A stretch of DNA of 64,000 bases from a virus. The position numbers and the translations under genes are program-made. The first letter of the stretch is position 1, and each line of letters starts with the position of its first letter. Of the stretch, positions 15,401 through 24,239 are shown piece after piece. The stretch covers positions 19,314 to 83,313 of the IMG/VR virus record IMGVR_UViG_3300032675_000009. One strand, 5' to 3'. The notes under the pieces were generated by a model. The model saw only the letters and a list, made by a program, of their open reading frames with translations. It was not told where the DNA came from and made no database searches.

Positions 15401-16551
15401 GCGACAACGGCCTAGTTCGTTGCGACATGTGCTCGGACACCACCATCAACGTGAATCTCGGAGGCACGTCTCAATCTCCATCAGGAGTATCCGGTGGAGA
15501 GGTGATGGAAAACATCATTGTGGACACAGGCTATTTCGAGAATCCGACAGGTTACACCTCGGGGGGAGACTACAACCTCAACATCAAGGCGACGGCGGCG
15601 CAGAATCCTTGTCAGGTCGGCCTTGTGATGTTCGGCTCTTCGCTGGCTCCGATTGAAAACGTTAACATTGAGTGGAACACCGAGGCCGTCCAGGGGACTA
15701 CCTCGACATGTTACGGCGCGGCCGTTCAGATGTCCGGCGTTAGCAGCGGTCGACTGAACATGGAAGACCCTTACGGGACGCTGTATGTGCAGGGAACGCA
15801 CGATGTCAAATTAAGCGGTCATGCTCATCGGTTTTATAGTGCGGCCCCGGTAACGTTGCCCTATGGTTGGGGTTCTTCGTGGAACAACGATGCTCTCGAC
15901 TTCAACGGCATCACGTTTGTTTCTGCTTCCACAGATGGCACAGCAGGAGTTACGCCGATGTACTGCCAGTATTGCGACCATACCAAACTGTCCAATGTTA
16001 CTTTTGACCAGCGCAACTACAACAATGGAGTGAACATCGGGAACACCAGCACAGATATCTGGTATGGAAATGTGAACTGGCTGATGACAGGCGCGGCCAC
16101 GCCGGCGTTTGATTGCTCGGCATTCACTGGGACGCTCCACATTCTAGGCGATGTGCAGTACCAGAACGCTATCAACGTGTCCGACTGTGGGACAACCTCG
16201 ACCTACCTGCACGGGTTCACATCCAACTACGGCGCGACGATCGGAGATCCTACCAGTTCCAGCCAGATCGTAAATATCAGCCGCCATGTGCGGTACGTGA
16301 ACAGTTCATTCAACCCCGGCACCGTCCCGGCCGGAGGGGTATATTCACTTAGTGGGCAATCGCTGTATTCAGTCGCCCTAGGAGAGGCCGTCAGTTGCGG
16401 ATTCTCTGCGCTAACAGGATCGTATTCCGCTATGACTATTGGTGCCAATGTAACGGCATTCGGTACTATCCAGGTAAACCTCTACAACCCGACTGGAAGT
16501 TCTCTAGCGCCTGGTGCCGGCCAAGTAACCTGTGACGCATTCGTTCACTAA
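12496..16551 (+). CDS. Large tail fibre or spike with signal-peptide-like N-terminus (1351 aa)
   Basis: ATG 12496 overlaps the previous stop (TAATG). The N-terminus MRKVLTLLIVMSGFGHAQA looks like a Sec signal peptide with an AxA cleavage site, which is odd for a tail protein. The near-palindrome at 12526 encodes the MSGFGH part of it. A fibre motif GDLSGSYPNPTV follows near residue 140. Three repeats with cores INGTSLASLASG, INGTSLAGLASG and VNGTTLSSLATG come next. After about residue 590 the sequence looks like a right-handed beta-helix of the pectate-lyase type (DDTAAFQTWLNSV onward). Such spikes bind or degrade surface polysaccharide. Confidence 0.7.
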   Translation: MRKVLTLLIVMSGFGHAQAPPATVQLTHVDNITSSSGTIIDNRSAAYRQNNAHLFCAIGPGTWSVTIQYQDGSTTGSWTNFSDPTATVAGSPLCVGAANGYHDYIRFSFSGANASTVSVSYSGLRNVYQLTYATSASGPAGGDLSGSYPNPTVAKINGTSLASLASGLMFNTNGTGVPSIVTSPSVIISLFSGCSGTQYLGADGSCHTPGTITSITTNSPVTGGPVTSGAITLGCPGCVTSYLPGVGVAHFAGGNQVVTSSAVSLTADVSGTLPVGNGGTGTASTLTGLVRGGPSAMTASELSGDATTSGSNVVTVSRINGTSLAGLASGVLYNTTGTGILSIAPVQGNGSKVQLSTGTTTTGHCVQYDASGNTVDAGALCGTITALTGDVVASGPGSSAATVKAVNGTTLSSLATGLYWNTTATGVPSIATGSQVLGVIGAGNIGNSYLTNSGITFGSTAQALGSTVTNLNGVNVGPSTPATGSFTSLSASTLTVNGAASSQLVSYFKSPTGNASYLEVGSASSNYAELEGDSSGNFLLGHYGVTSGVLQSIRSGAVSGTIVMQNGNVRMQSLGTGPVVSNSGVLGNATVANYNGILPVTLCTACALNGTTDDTAAFQTWLNSVANGSTPVTISLAGKTVYLSSPTLQSPFTIPSNVQFIGPGTIKGTAVNETGGYPLPTSYISIAGTLGTAYSYGSTIAQGTSAFTLSNGFSEAQMFLLSNFPYDSSHATGTYPQGSDTCTLVTGNPQNQCSYPVAIATTKGTASGSSTTLTVSSGAGTANGQYIAGTNIPANTTIVSGGGTTTWTISNATTGAISGATINTYATAALAVLNNDVGQEGPNNQRQNRREEVGLIRSATGSSILLMEPVVQAYTSTTALQFQVVNPAQNIEFYGVTLSGLWIQMDLSKNVSFRGGNWFQTSIGYSRSLYGTMDPDYDDAQNCDCGVAVGLGSRHMDIRGNYGNGAINSDNGLVRCDMCSDTTINVNLGGTSQSPSGVSGGEVMENIIVDTGYFENPTGYTSGGDYNLNIKATAAQNPCQVGLVMFGSSLAPIENVNIEWNTEAVQGTTSTCYGAAVQMSGVSSGRLNMEDPYGTLYVQGTHDVKLSGHAHRFYSAAPVTLPYGWGSSWNNDALDFNGITFVSASTDGTAGVTPMYCQYCDHTKLSNVTFDQRNYNNGVNIGNTSTDIWYGNVNWLMTGAATPAFDCSAFTGTLHILGDVQYQNAINVSDCGTTSTYLHGFTSNYGATIGDPTSSSQIVNISRHVRYVNSSFNPGTVPAGGVYSLSGQSLYSVALGEAVSCGFSALTGSYSAMTIGANVTAFGTIQVNLYNPTGSSLAPGAGQVTCDAFVH
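12526..12543. repeat. Dispersed near-palindrome, perfect copy, in signal peptide region
   Basis: ATGTCCGGATTCGGACAT lies inside the first 16 codons of the large fibre gene, encoding MSGFGH. Confidence 0.9.
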
Positions 16552-16558
16552 GGAAACA

Positions 16559-19500
16559 ATGGACACTCAAAAAAAAACGGTCGTCCTTAGCAATCATGGA
16601 GTGGTCTTAAAAAAGGACCCTTCGCAACTTCAGGATGGTCAGTATCCGCAGTTACTGAACGTCACCAGCCTGCAGGAAGAGTCGCTCAGTATTCGTTTGG
16701 GATCTCGTAAATACCCTAACTCCGCCAGTCTCGGATTGATTGATTCGCTCGCCAAGCTTAGAATTGGGAGCACGGATTCAGCGAATCCTCGGTACGCATT
16801 CTGTGCTGGCAATCTACAGCGAATCACTGGGCCGTACTCAAGCTATACGCAGGTTAACGCCGGTATTTCACTGGGATCTGGAAGAACCGAAGCGGTTCAG
16901 TACAACGCCGGATCCAGCGGCGATCCCTACATTTTTTTTGCGAACCCGGGTGTGATGCTGAAGGACAACGGGGCCTACGCGCCACTGCATCCGTGGGGAT
17001 ATTTCCCTCCGACCATACCGGTGACTCTTGGATTGGCCAACCCTTCACTCGCTGGATCCGAGGGATTGGTGGTGGAAACTACCCAAGCCGGCGGGTCGGC
17101 ACGAATCAGTGGGGTCACCCTTTCGTCTGTTACCGAGGTCAACAATAACTACTACTCGTTCACCCCGAGCAGCATGAACAATATTCTTCCGGGAATGCTT
17201 GTGTTTGTCGGGGGAGTGCAGGTTTTGATTGATGGCACAAACGTGTCATCGTTTTTTGGGTACATGGCTACGACTCCTTCGCCGGGTGCATCGATCACTA
17301 GTTTCTACGATACTGTGATCACAAAGGTCGGCGGAGGAACAGTCAACCCTCCAGTGGCAGATGGCAGTGCCTACTATTCCCAGTACAATAATGCCGTTGA
17401 TTGGTCACTGAGTGGAACGGCGGCGAACGGTTACAGTTCCGACGACAATGTTCACGTTGGTATTAACCTATCCAGTATCACTGATGTGCAGATGGTTCAA
17501 GTGCTCGTGTTTGTCAATGGGTCGTCAACTGACTATTACGAAGCCACCCTCACTCTTCCTCAGTCCCAAGTAGCCGGGGCATGGTTTGAAGTCGATACGA
17601 TGAAATCAACGTTTGTCGGAGTCGGGCTTGCTGGTAGTGGCGCGTATTCCTGGAAGAACGTGACTGGCGTTCGGGTCTTGGTCACCTCCAATAATGTTTC
17701 CGGAACCCCGACTTTCACGGCCTACGTCGGCGCCATCTATGCTCAGGGTAACCAAGGACCAAATTCTGAAGTAACCGGAGTGTCTCAGCCGTACAACTAC
17801 CTGTATACCTTCCGTAATCCATTGACCGGCGCCGAAAGCAACCCGTGTGTTCCCCAGGTTCTCTCGAGCTACGTGAGTGTTCAGAACCAAGCCGTCCAGG
17901 TCACCGTGTTTGGATGCGGTACGGCCAACCCTGGTGGGCAGCCGGACATTCAAGGCTTCGGCTCAATCGCAATTTACCGGGCCGGTGGCGTGTTCGCGGA
18001 TGGATACTATCGCTTTGTCGGGTATAGCACTAATCCGGGGATTCTAGGGAACAACGTACCCAACTCAATCACCTTCGTTGACAATCAGGCGGATGCCGCG
18101 ATTGCCACCAATCGGCTGATTGCAATGGACAACTACCCTCCCGTAGTGAGCAACCTTCCCATTCCGTTTGCTGGAACGGTGGCAAGCATCACGCTGATTT
18201 CATCGGGCTCCTATGCGGGACTCTATCAGGTGTACCTGCAGGGCTACCCGGGGTACGGAACGACAGATCCGCAGTTGTCTACTTTCTTCGGACCAGGATC
18301 GACTATTTCGATTGGAAACGGGACGAATGTTGAGCAGTGCGTGGTGATCGTGGTGGGGGGCACCGTGGGCGCCGGCACGAACTACGTGACTGTTTTCCTG
18401 CAGGAGTCCCACTACGCGGGAGATCAAGTTACCTGCGATTTCCGAATCGGGCAGCCGTGCGATATCGCCCTTCAGGTGGCGGACAATATTCTGCTGGCCG
18501 GTGATCCCTACAACCCGCACGTTGTCAGTCTTTCCAAGTCGGGGAATCCCGAATCTTTCCCCGTGGAAGTATTGGCCACCGGCATCGTCAACCAAATGAA
18601 CGTTGGCTCTCCTTCGAACCCAGTGTATGGACTTGTGGAGTTCAATGGAGAGATCGTTTCGCTTAATCAGTCTTCGGTCTACACGTTCTACTTGATCCAG
18701 GGTCAAATGACTCCACCGAACGCAAGTCCGGCGAATCGAGGAATGTTCGCCAAGCACTGCTGGTGCCGCGTCGACAACGCGATCTGGTATCTCAGCTACG
18801 ACGGAATTTACGCATGGTCCGGCGGGGAAAGCGCGAAGGTTACCGAGCCCATCAATCCGATATTCACTGGGCAAACGATCAATGGCTATGTTCCATTGGA
18901 TTACACCACGTTTACATCAGGGACGGTCGCCCCGTTCTCGATGTCCTATTACGAGAACTACGTCTGGGTGACTTACATCGGAACCGATGCCAAGAAATAC
19001 ACCATGCGGTACAGCACGATCTACAAGCGCTGGGAACCCATCGGCATCGGCAGTTACGGATCTGGCTCTTCGGGGTACTACATAAGCGCCATGTTGACCG
19101 AGCAGGACACCGGCCGACTAATTGCCGGCGTCTATGAAAACTCCGGTCCGGCCGCATATCTGTACCAGATGGAAAGCGGCACCACCGACGCCAACGATGG
19201 CGGCGCCACTGATGGAATTGATATCGCCTGGAGCGTACAGACGCCAAACTACACCCTTGGTGATCCAGGAGTCCGCAAGCAGTTTACCGACATTTTGGTC
19301 GAAGTTGAAAACGTATACGAAAACATTCAGGTATCAGTGTACGAGGATAACTCTTCAACGCCGACTACGGAAACCACAATCACCACCGGCATACGTCGCG
19401 TGGTTCCAATCCCACTGAATCTTGATGGATCAAATTACGCCAATGGCTTCGAAGCGTACGCCGTGTCCTTCTTGTTCTCTGGCGCCACAGCCAATACGAT

Positions 19501-22402
19501 CGTCCTGCACTCCCTACAGATCTTCTTCAATCCACTGGCGCCTATTCAGCAGGGCCGCATTATGGATTGGTCCGATATCGGACATCCGTACGACAAGCGG
19601 CTGTATGAGGTGACGATCGAGTACAACACGTACGGGCAAAGCGGTGGCGTCCTGTTCGCGATTGACACGTTGAGTGGAATCAATGGAAACACCTACAACG
19701 CGGCGGTCCAGACCTTTACCCTGACAGGAAATCAGCGTAGCAAAATCACCATACCGATCGTCGACGGGACGATCGCCAAGATGGTTCGCCTTCGGAGCGT
19801 TGCCACTGGAGTGAACTACCAAGTGTTCAGCGTGTCTTGGCACAAAGAAAATTACCCGGCCGACACGACGCTCTTCACTGAGTACAGTGATGTTGGGTAT
19901 CCCTACCAGAAGTACGTTCAGCAGGTTGTGTTCGACGTTAACACCAACGGTGTTGCCATCCCGGTTGGAATCGATACGGATGGAACAATTGCTGAGACCT
20001 TGAGTGTCACGGCAACACTGGACACTCGCAAGCAAATATTCACGCTCAACCCAGCGCTCCCGGCGTTCAATATTCGCATTCTCATCAACCCGGCAAACAT
20101 ACCGGCCGGCGGCCAGTTTCAATTGTGGTCTGTAAATTACATCGTTCAACCGGTGAATAAAGGCCCAGTGGGACACTCATTCGGCTGGGACGACCTTGGT
20201 CACCTGTACGACAAGAAGCTTCAAACCGTGACATTCGAGTGGGAGAATGCCGGATCTGGAGTTGTGATCAACGTAGACACTTTATCGGGTATCAATGGGG
20301 GGACAGACACAACAGCCGCCATGACGTTCACGCTTACCGGGAATGGTCGATCAAAAAAAACCTTTCCGATTCCGGACGGAATGATCGTAAAAATGGTCAA
20401 GGTATACCCGGCCACCTCGTTGAGTTCGATGACTAATTTCAACATCTGGGGGTATCACTTCACGAAGATTGACTATCCACCAGACACTGTAAACTTCACG
20501 GACTGGGACGACTTCGGCTACGAGCATCTCAAAATCATTCAGGAGATCGCCTTTGATGTCGACACAAATGGAGTCTCTGCGTCTGTTCAAATTCTGTCGG
20601 ATCAGGGGCAGAGCCAAACCTTAACCGTGACGGCGACGAACTCGACTCGAGAACAGATCGTAACCTTAAACCCGGAAATTGTCGGGAAGAAGTTTCAGTT
20701 GCTAATTACACCCGGATCCGGCGGAAAGTTCCAACTCTTCGGATGGAAACCAAAATTTGAGAAGCAGGATCCCGGCCCCGTGTCTCACAGTTTTTCCTGG
20801 GATGACCTTGGACACATCTACGATAAGAAATTGATCACGGTAGCCTTTGAGTGGCAAAACGCCGGCTCGGGGGTGGTAATGCAAATGGACACGCTTACTG
20901 GGATCGGCGGGAACACTCAGAACACAGCAGTGCAGACGTTCACGCTGACTGGCAATGGGCGCGCCAAGGCCAACTTCCCGATCAGTAACGGCGTCATCGC
21001 CAAGATGGTAAGGGTTTATCCCCAGACGTCTTCAATTCCCTCAAACTTCGGAATCTGGGGATACAAATTCACAAAGATCGACTATCCGCCGGACACCGTG
21101 TATTTCACCGAATGGAACGATTTTGGCTATGAACACGAGAAGATCATCCAGGAAATCGCATTTGATGTGGACACGAATAATGTCGCTGCTGCGGTGGAGA
21201 TTGTTTCCGACGAGGGAACAACACAGACGGTCAACATCACGTCGACCAATGGAACACGCGATCAGATCGTAACCTTAAACCCGGAAATTGTCGGGAAGAA
21301 GTTTCAGTTGCTAATTACACCCGGATCCGGCGGAAAGTTCCAGTTGTTCGACTGGAAACCAAAGTTCATCAAAAACGACCCGGGGCCTGTCGAGCATTCC
21401 TTTTCCTGGGATGACCTCGGATGGCCTTACGACAAGCTACTGCAGACGGTGGTGATCGAGTATGACGTCAAGGGAAGCCCGGTGACCATGCACATGGACA
21501 CAATAACCGGCGATGGCACCGTTCAGAACATCAACGTCCAGCAGTTTCTACTCAAGGGCCCTACCGCAAGCGGAGCAGTAGGCAGAAGCAAGGTGTCGTT
21601 CCCGATCACCGCTGGTACGATCGCCAAAATGGTTCGGCTGTATCCGGTTTCGGACACGACCCTTTTCCAGATGTGGGGCTACAAGTTCACCAAGGTAGAC
21701 TACCCGCCGGACACCGTACTATCAACGGATTGGGAAGACCTTGGGTATGGATGCGACAAGGTATTCCGCGTCTTAACGATCGACGCTGACACTGGAGGTA
21801 TTCCAGCTACTGTAAACTTCCAGGTCGACGGGGTGACTCGGTATACGTTTACCATGACGACCACTTCGATTGACCGACAGAGGATTATCACGTTGCCGTC
21901 GAATCCGGGAGAAATCATGGGTAGAATGGCGCGCTTGGTATTCACGCCCGGGGCAGGTGGGAAGTTTCAGTTGTTCAGCAAGCAGTATCAAATCGTGCGC
22001 GAACCGTGTGCAGTCACCCAGATAGACACGTTGTCGATTGTTCTCGGACAGGCCGGTTGGAAGTTCATCAAGCAAATCTGGATGGAGTATGTATCTGCCG
22101 TTCCTGTCACGTTTTCTATTTTCACGGACAACAACCAAGTGTTTTACACCGCAACGCTTCCAGCCCAAACCTTTCGGGATGTCCAGCGCTTTTATCTCCC
22201 CAACATCAACGAGGCGAACGGTGTTGTCAATAAGTCAAAGCGCTATAGGTTCTTACTGGCGCCGATTGACGGAGTGACTCCTTTCAAGTTTTATTACGAT
22301 GGTAGTCGCATTGAGTACCGGGCGCTCGCAGGAGATCAACGAACGGCGTACCAGCAATTTGTTTTCTCTGAAACCCTAAGCCCAACCGGCAGCGGAACCT
22401 AA
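16559..22402 (+). CDS. Tail nozzle-like protein with four ~203-residue C-terminal repeats (1947 aa)
   Basis: The N-terminal 750 residues resemble nozzle or stabilisation proteins of short tails: a start of the type LKKDPSQLQDGQYPQLLNV, then RLGSRKYP, and later IWYLSYDGIYAWSGG. Nozzle rings close the tail tip and hold DNA. The rest has four tandem units beginning DWSDIGHPYDK, GWDDLGHLYDK, SWDDLGHIYDK and SWDDLGWPYDK, at nucleotides near 19565, 20175, 20785 and 21395. Each unit is a pair of beta-rich half-repeats. Two units share 80 identical bases, so the expansion is recent. ATG 16559 is preferred, behind AAGGAA, over an in-frame GTG at 16532. Confidence 0.66.
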   Translation: MDTQKKTVVLSNHGVVLKKDPSQLQDGQYPQLLNVTSLQEESLSIRLGSRKYPNSASLGLIDSLAKLRIGSTDSANPRYAFCAGNLQRITGPYSSYTQVNAGISLGSGRTEAVQYNAGSSGDPYIFFANPGVMLKDNGAYAPLHPWGYFPPTIPVTLGLANPSLAGSEGLVVETTQAGGSARISGVTLSSVTEVNNNYYSFTPSSMNNILPGMLVFVGGVQVLIDGTNVSSFFGYMATTPSPGASITSFYDTVITKVGGGTVNPPVADGSAYYSQYNNAVDWSLSGTAANGYSSDDNVHVGINLSSITDVQMVQVLVFVNGSSTDYYEATLTLPQSQVAGAWFEVDTMKSTFVGVGLAGSGAYSWKNVTGVRVLVTSNNVSGTPTFTAYVGAIYAQGNQGPNSEVTGVSQPYNYLYTFRNPLTGAESNPCVPQVLSSYVSVQNQAVQVTVFGCGTANPGGQPDIQGFGSIAIYRAGGVFADGYYRFVGYSTNPGILGNNVPNSITFVDNQADAAIATNRLIAMDNYPPVVSNLPIPFAGTVASITLISSGSYAGLYQVYLQGYPGYGTTDPQLSTFFGPGSTISIGNGTNVEQCVVIVVGGTVGAGTNYVTVFLQESHYAGDQVTCDFRIGQPCDIALQVADNILLAGDPYNPHVVSLSKSGNPESFPVEVLATGIVNQMNVGSPSNPVYGLVEFNGEIVSLNQSSVYTFYLIQGQMTPPNASPANRGMFAKHCWCRVDNAIWYLSYDGIYAWSGGESAKVTEPINPIFTGQTINGYVPLDYTTFTSGTVAPFSMSYYENYVWVTYIGTDAKKYTMRYSTIYKRWEPIGIGSYGSGSSGYYISAMLTEQDTGRLIAGVYENSGPAAYLYQMESGTTDANDGGATDGIDIAWSVQTPNYTLGDPGVRKQFTDILVEVENVYENIQVSVYEDNSSTPTTETTITTGIRRVVPIPLNLDGSNYANGFEAYAVSFLFSGATANTIVLHSLQIFFNPLAPIQQGRIMDWSDIGHPYDKRLYEVTIEYNTYGQSGGVLFAIDTLSGINGNTYNAAVQTFTLTGNQRSKITIPIVDGTIAKMVRLRSVATGVNYQVFSVSWHKENYPADTTLFTEYSDVGYPYQKYVQQVVFDVNTNGVAIPVGIDTDGTIAETLSVTATLDTRKQIFTLNPALPAFNIRILINPANIPAGGQFQLWSVNYIVQPVNKGPVGHSFGWDDLGHLYDKKLQTVTFEWENAGSGVVINVDTLSGINGGTDTTAAMTFTLTGNGRSKKTFPIPDGMIVKMVKVYPATSLSSMTNFNIWGYHFTKIDYPPDTVNFTDWDDFGYEHLKIIQEIAFDVDTNGVSASVQILSDQGQSQTLTVTATNSTREQIVTLNPEIVGKKFQLLITPGSGGKFQLFGWKPKFEKQDPGPVSHSFSWDDLGHIYDKKLITVAFEWQNAGSGVVMQMDTLTGIGGNTQNTAVQTFTLTGNGRAKANFPISNGVIAKMVRVYPQTSSIPSNFGIWGYKFTKIDYPPDTVYFTEWNDFGYEHEKIIQEIAFDVDTNNVAAAVEIVSDEGTTQTVNITSTNGTRDQIVTLNPEIVGKKFQLLITPGSGGKFQLFDWKPKFIKNDPGPVEHSFSWDDLGWPYDKLLQTVVIEYDVKGSPVTMHMDTITGDGTVQNINVQQFLLKGPTASGAVGRSKVSFPITAGTIAKMVRLYPVSDTTLFQMWGYKFTKVDYPPDTVLSTDWEDLGYGCDKVFRVLTIDADTGGIPATVNFQVDGVTRYTFTMTTTSIDRQRIITLPSNPGEIMGRMARLVFTPGAGGKFQLFSKQYQIVREPCAVTQIDTLSIVLGQAGWKFIKQIWMEYVSAVPVTFSIFTDNNQVFYTATLPAQTFRDVQRFYLPNINEANGVVNKSKRYRFLLAPIDGVTPFKFYYDGSRIEYRALAGDQRTAYQQFVFSETLSPTGSGT
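20654..20733 (+). repeat. 80-bp direct repeat, copy 1 (copy 2 at 21263-21342)
   Basis: The 80 bases starting CAGATCGTAACCTTAAACCC are identical to those at 21263-21342, exactly 609 bp (203 codons) apart, within the nozzle-like gene. Flanking parts of the repeat units have diverged, so this segment was copied or converted recently. Confidence 0.93.
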
Positions 22403-22403
22403 T

Positions 22404-24239
22404 ATGACGACGACTCCAAATCCTGCCCCTGGGTCAGTGCCGTCTGTTTCGAATGGTGCGGTAAATCTTCCGACTGTAACGTCGGCAGATATTCAGGATC
22501 CGAATCTAACTCGGCTGAATCGGGTTTTCAAGCTCATTGGAAACCTGCTAACCAATGTGACCGGCGGTAATGGGCCATTCACGTTCCTGTCAAACATTTC
22601 GGCGCCTTCGATATATAGCACCTTGGGAGATCCTTCGGCAACGCCAAGTGCTAATCAGTTCCTGACATTGGCGGCGGCTGAAAAAATATTTGGCGAGGGG
22701 TCGCAGGGCCCAGCCGGGCCGCCTGGTGCAATCGTAAGCACCGTTGAAATCGAAAGTCGAAAAGGGATAACCCTAACGGGCGCGACGCCAGCGGAGGTGG
22801 CTATTCTCCTGGGAGAGCGACCCTCGCTAAATTCATTCAATGGAGTTGGAGATGGGGCTACGGATAACCGAAACGCGCTTCAGTCTCTAATCAACGCCGT
22901 TAGTGCGATAGGCGGGGGAACAGTCAATATACCAGCCGGCAATTACCTATTGTCAAACTACGTGCTGGTCCCCGGAAATGTGTGGATCGTTGGTTTCGGC
23001 GTGGCGTCACAATTGACGCGGGGCGGCGCGATTACGTCCGGATTCGGACTCCTCACGGTGCAGGCCGGATCCAGTAATGTCCTTTTCAGTAATTTTTTGA
23101 TCGAAGGATCAACCCCAACGCCGACAACGGTTAACTATTCGTCGGTTGTATCTCCCGAGCAGGCGAACTTCATTGCGAATACCTCGATCTGGATACAGCC
23201 TGGCGTGAGTGGATTCATGATGAATTCGGTCACGATACAGCACACCGGTGGATATTCGTGTTTCATTGATGTCCGCACCGCGACAAGTTCCAATTTCAAG
23301 TTCAACCAGTGTTACTTTACCAATAATCGGCCGTTTCTATTCACGGACGGGACCTACACCACCGGTGGATGGCCCGGCGGGATCTACGTGTCCGGGGTGT
23401 GCTCCTCGGGGGCGCCGTACTATCTCAATGGCCTACGTGCAACGGATTGTCACTGGAGTAGAAACGCCGGAACATGCCTGTGGTCGCATTCAAATGATTT
23501 CTATGTTCAGCACCTTCTCTTCCGTGTGAGTGGTTGCACGTTCGAGGACTGCGGGCTCGACGGCGTTCTCTTTGGCAATGTGGCCGGCGGCGGCGTGAGA
23601 GATTGCGATTTTCACCGGATCGGCTACACAACCACTTCGGACACATCGACACCGACGCCCGGATACATCCCCGGCAAGTACGCGGTGGCGATCGACACGG
23701 CTGGCTATGCGACAAACATCTGTCACTCCAACAACACGATGATGTCGATCAACGGCGGGGGATACGACCTAGACGGCATGCGGAATAGCGTTATCCAGGG
23801 CGGCAGTATGTACATTCCGTACCCAACCGATCCACTATACGGGACAGACAGCGTGTCCGAATTCGGATATTTGGTTCTTGGGGTTCAGACACAAGTAACC
23901 AAAGGAATCAACTTCGGGAACACCAATCAAAACGGGGCAGCTAACGGAATCAGCATTCAGGGAGTGCTCATCAACAACATGGGCGAGACTGCGGTTTCCA
24001 TGAGTTACGCAAAGTATTGCGTTGTTCAGGGTTGCAATATTACACATCCGGCAACGGCTCAGACGACACCGGTCGTCTACAACGGAACTACCGGTGGCTC
24101 CCCGGCGGACGAATTTTATTGCTACCTGAACACCGTCACCGGAAACACATTCAACTACGCCGGCGGAAATTTTTGCGTCTCGGAACAAGGTGGCGAGTGT
24201 TCCGGCAATAACACGTACGGGAATATCATAATCGTATGA
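22404..24239 (+). CDS. Tail spike with pectate-lyase-type beta-helix (611 aa)
   Basis: Residues about 1-100 form an attachment region with a short collagen-like run (GPAGPPGA). From about residue 140 the segment GDGATDNRNALQSLINA then GGGTVNIPAGNYLL is the classic start of a pectate-lyase superfamily beta-helix used by phage depolymerase spikes, and the rest is regular Asn/Gly/Ser-rich beta-coil sequence. Catalytic residues cannot be assigned by eye. The stop overlaps the next start (ATGA). A partial copy of the near-palindrome (23036-23049) and a degenerate one (23853-23870) lie inside. Confidence 0.75.
   Translation: MTTTPNPAPGSVPSVSNGAVNLPTVTSADIQDPNLTRLNRVFKLIGNLLTNVTGGNGPFTFLSNISAPSIYSTLGDPSATPSANQFLTLAAAEKIFGEGSQGPAGPPGAIVSTVEIESRKGITLTGATPAEVAILLGERPSLNSFNGVGDGATDNRNALQSLINAVSAIGGGTVNIPAGNYLLSNYVLVPGNVWIVGFGVASQLTRGGAITSGFGLLTVQAGSSNVLFSNFLIEGSTPTPTTVNYSSVVSPEQANFIANTSIWIQPGVSGFMMNSVTIQHTGGYSCFIDVRTATSSNFKFNQCYFTNNRPFLFTDGTYTTGGWPGGIYVSGVCSSGAPYYLNGLRATDCHWSRNAGTCLWSHSNDFYVQHLLFRVSGCTFEDCGLDGVLFGNVAGGGVRDCDFHRIGYTTTSDTSTPTPGYIPGKYAVAIDTAGYATNICHSNNTMMSINGGGYDLDGMRNSVIQGGSMYIPYPTDPLYGTDSVSEFGYLVLGVQTQVTKGINFGNTNQNGAANGISIQGVLINNMGETAVSMSYAKYCVVQGCNITHPATAQTTPVVYNGTTGGSPADEFYCYLNTVTGNTFNYAGGNFCVSEQGGECSGNNTYGNIIIV
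23036..23049. repeat. Partial copy of the dispersed near-palindrome
   Basis: GTCCGGATTCGGAC is an exact 14-base core within the spike gene; the outer bases differ. A second, degenerate copy GTGTCCGAATTCGGATAT is at 23853-23870 in the same gene. Confidence 0.65.

Noticed and set aside
16081-16110. Hammerhead-like CTGATGA in the fibre gene
   Set aside because: No stem II or stem III partners nearby; it is ordinary coding sequence.
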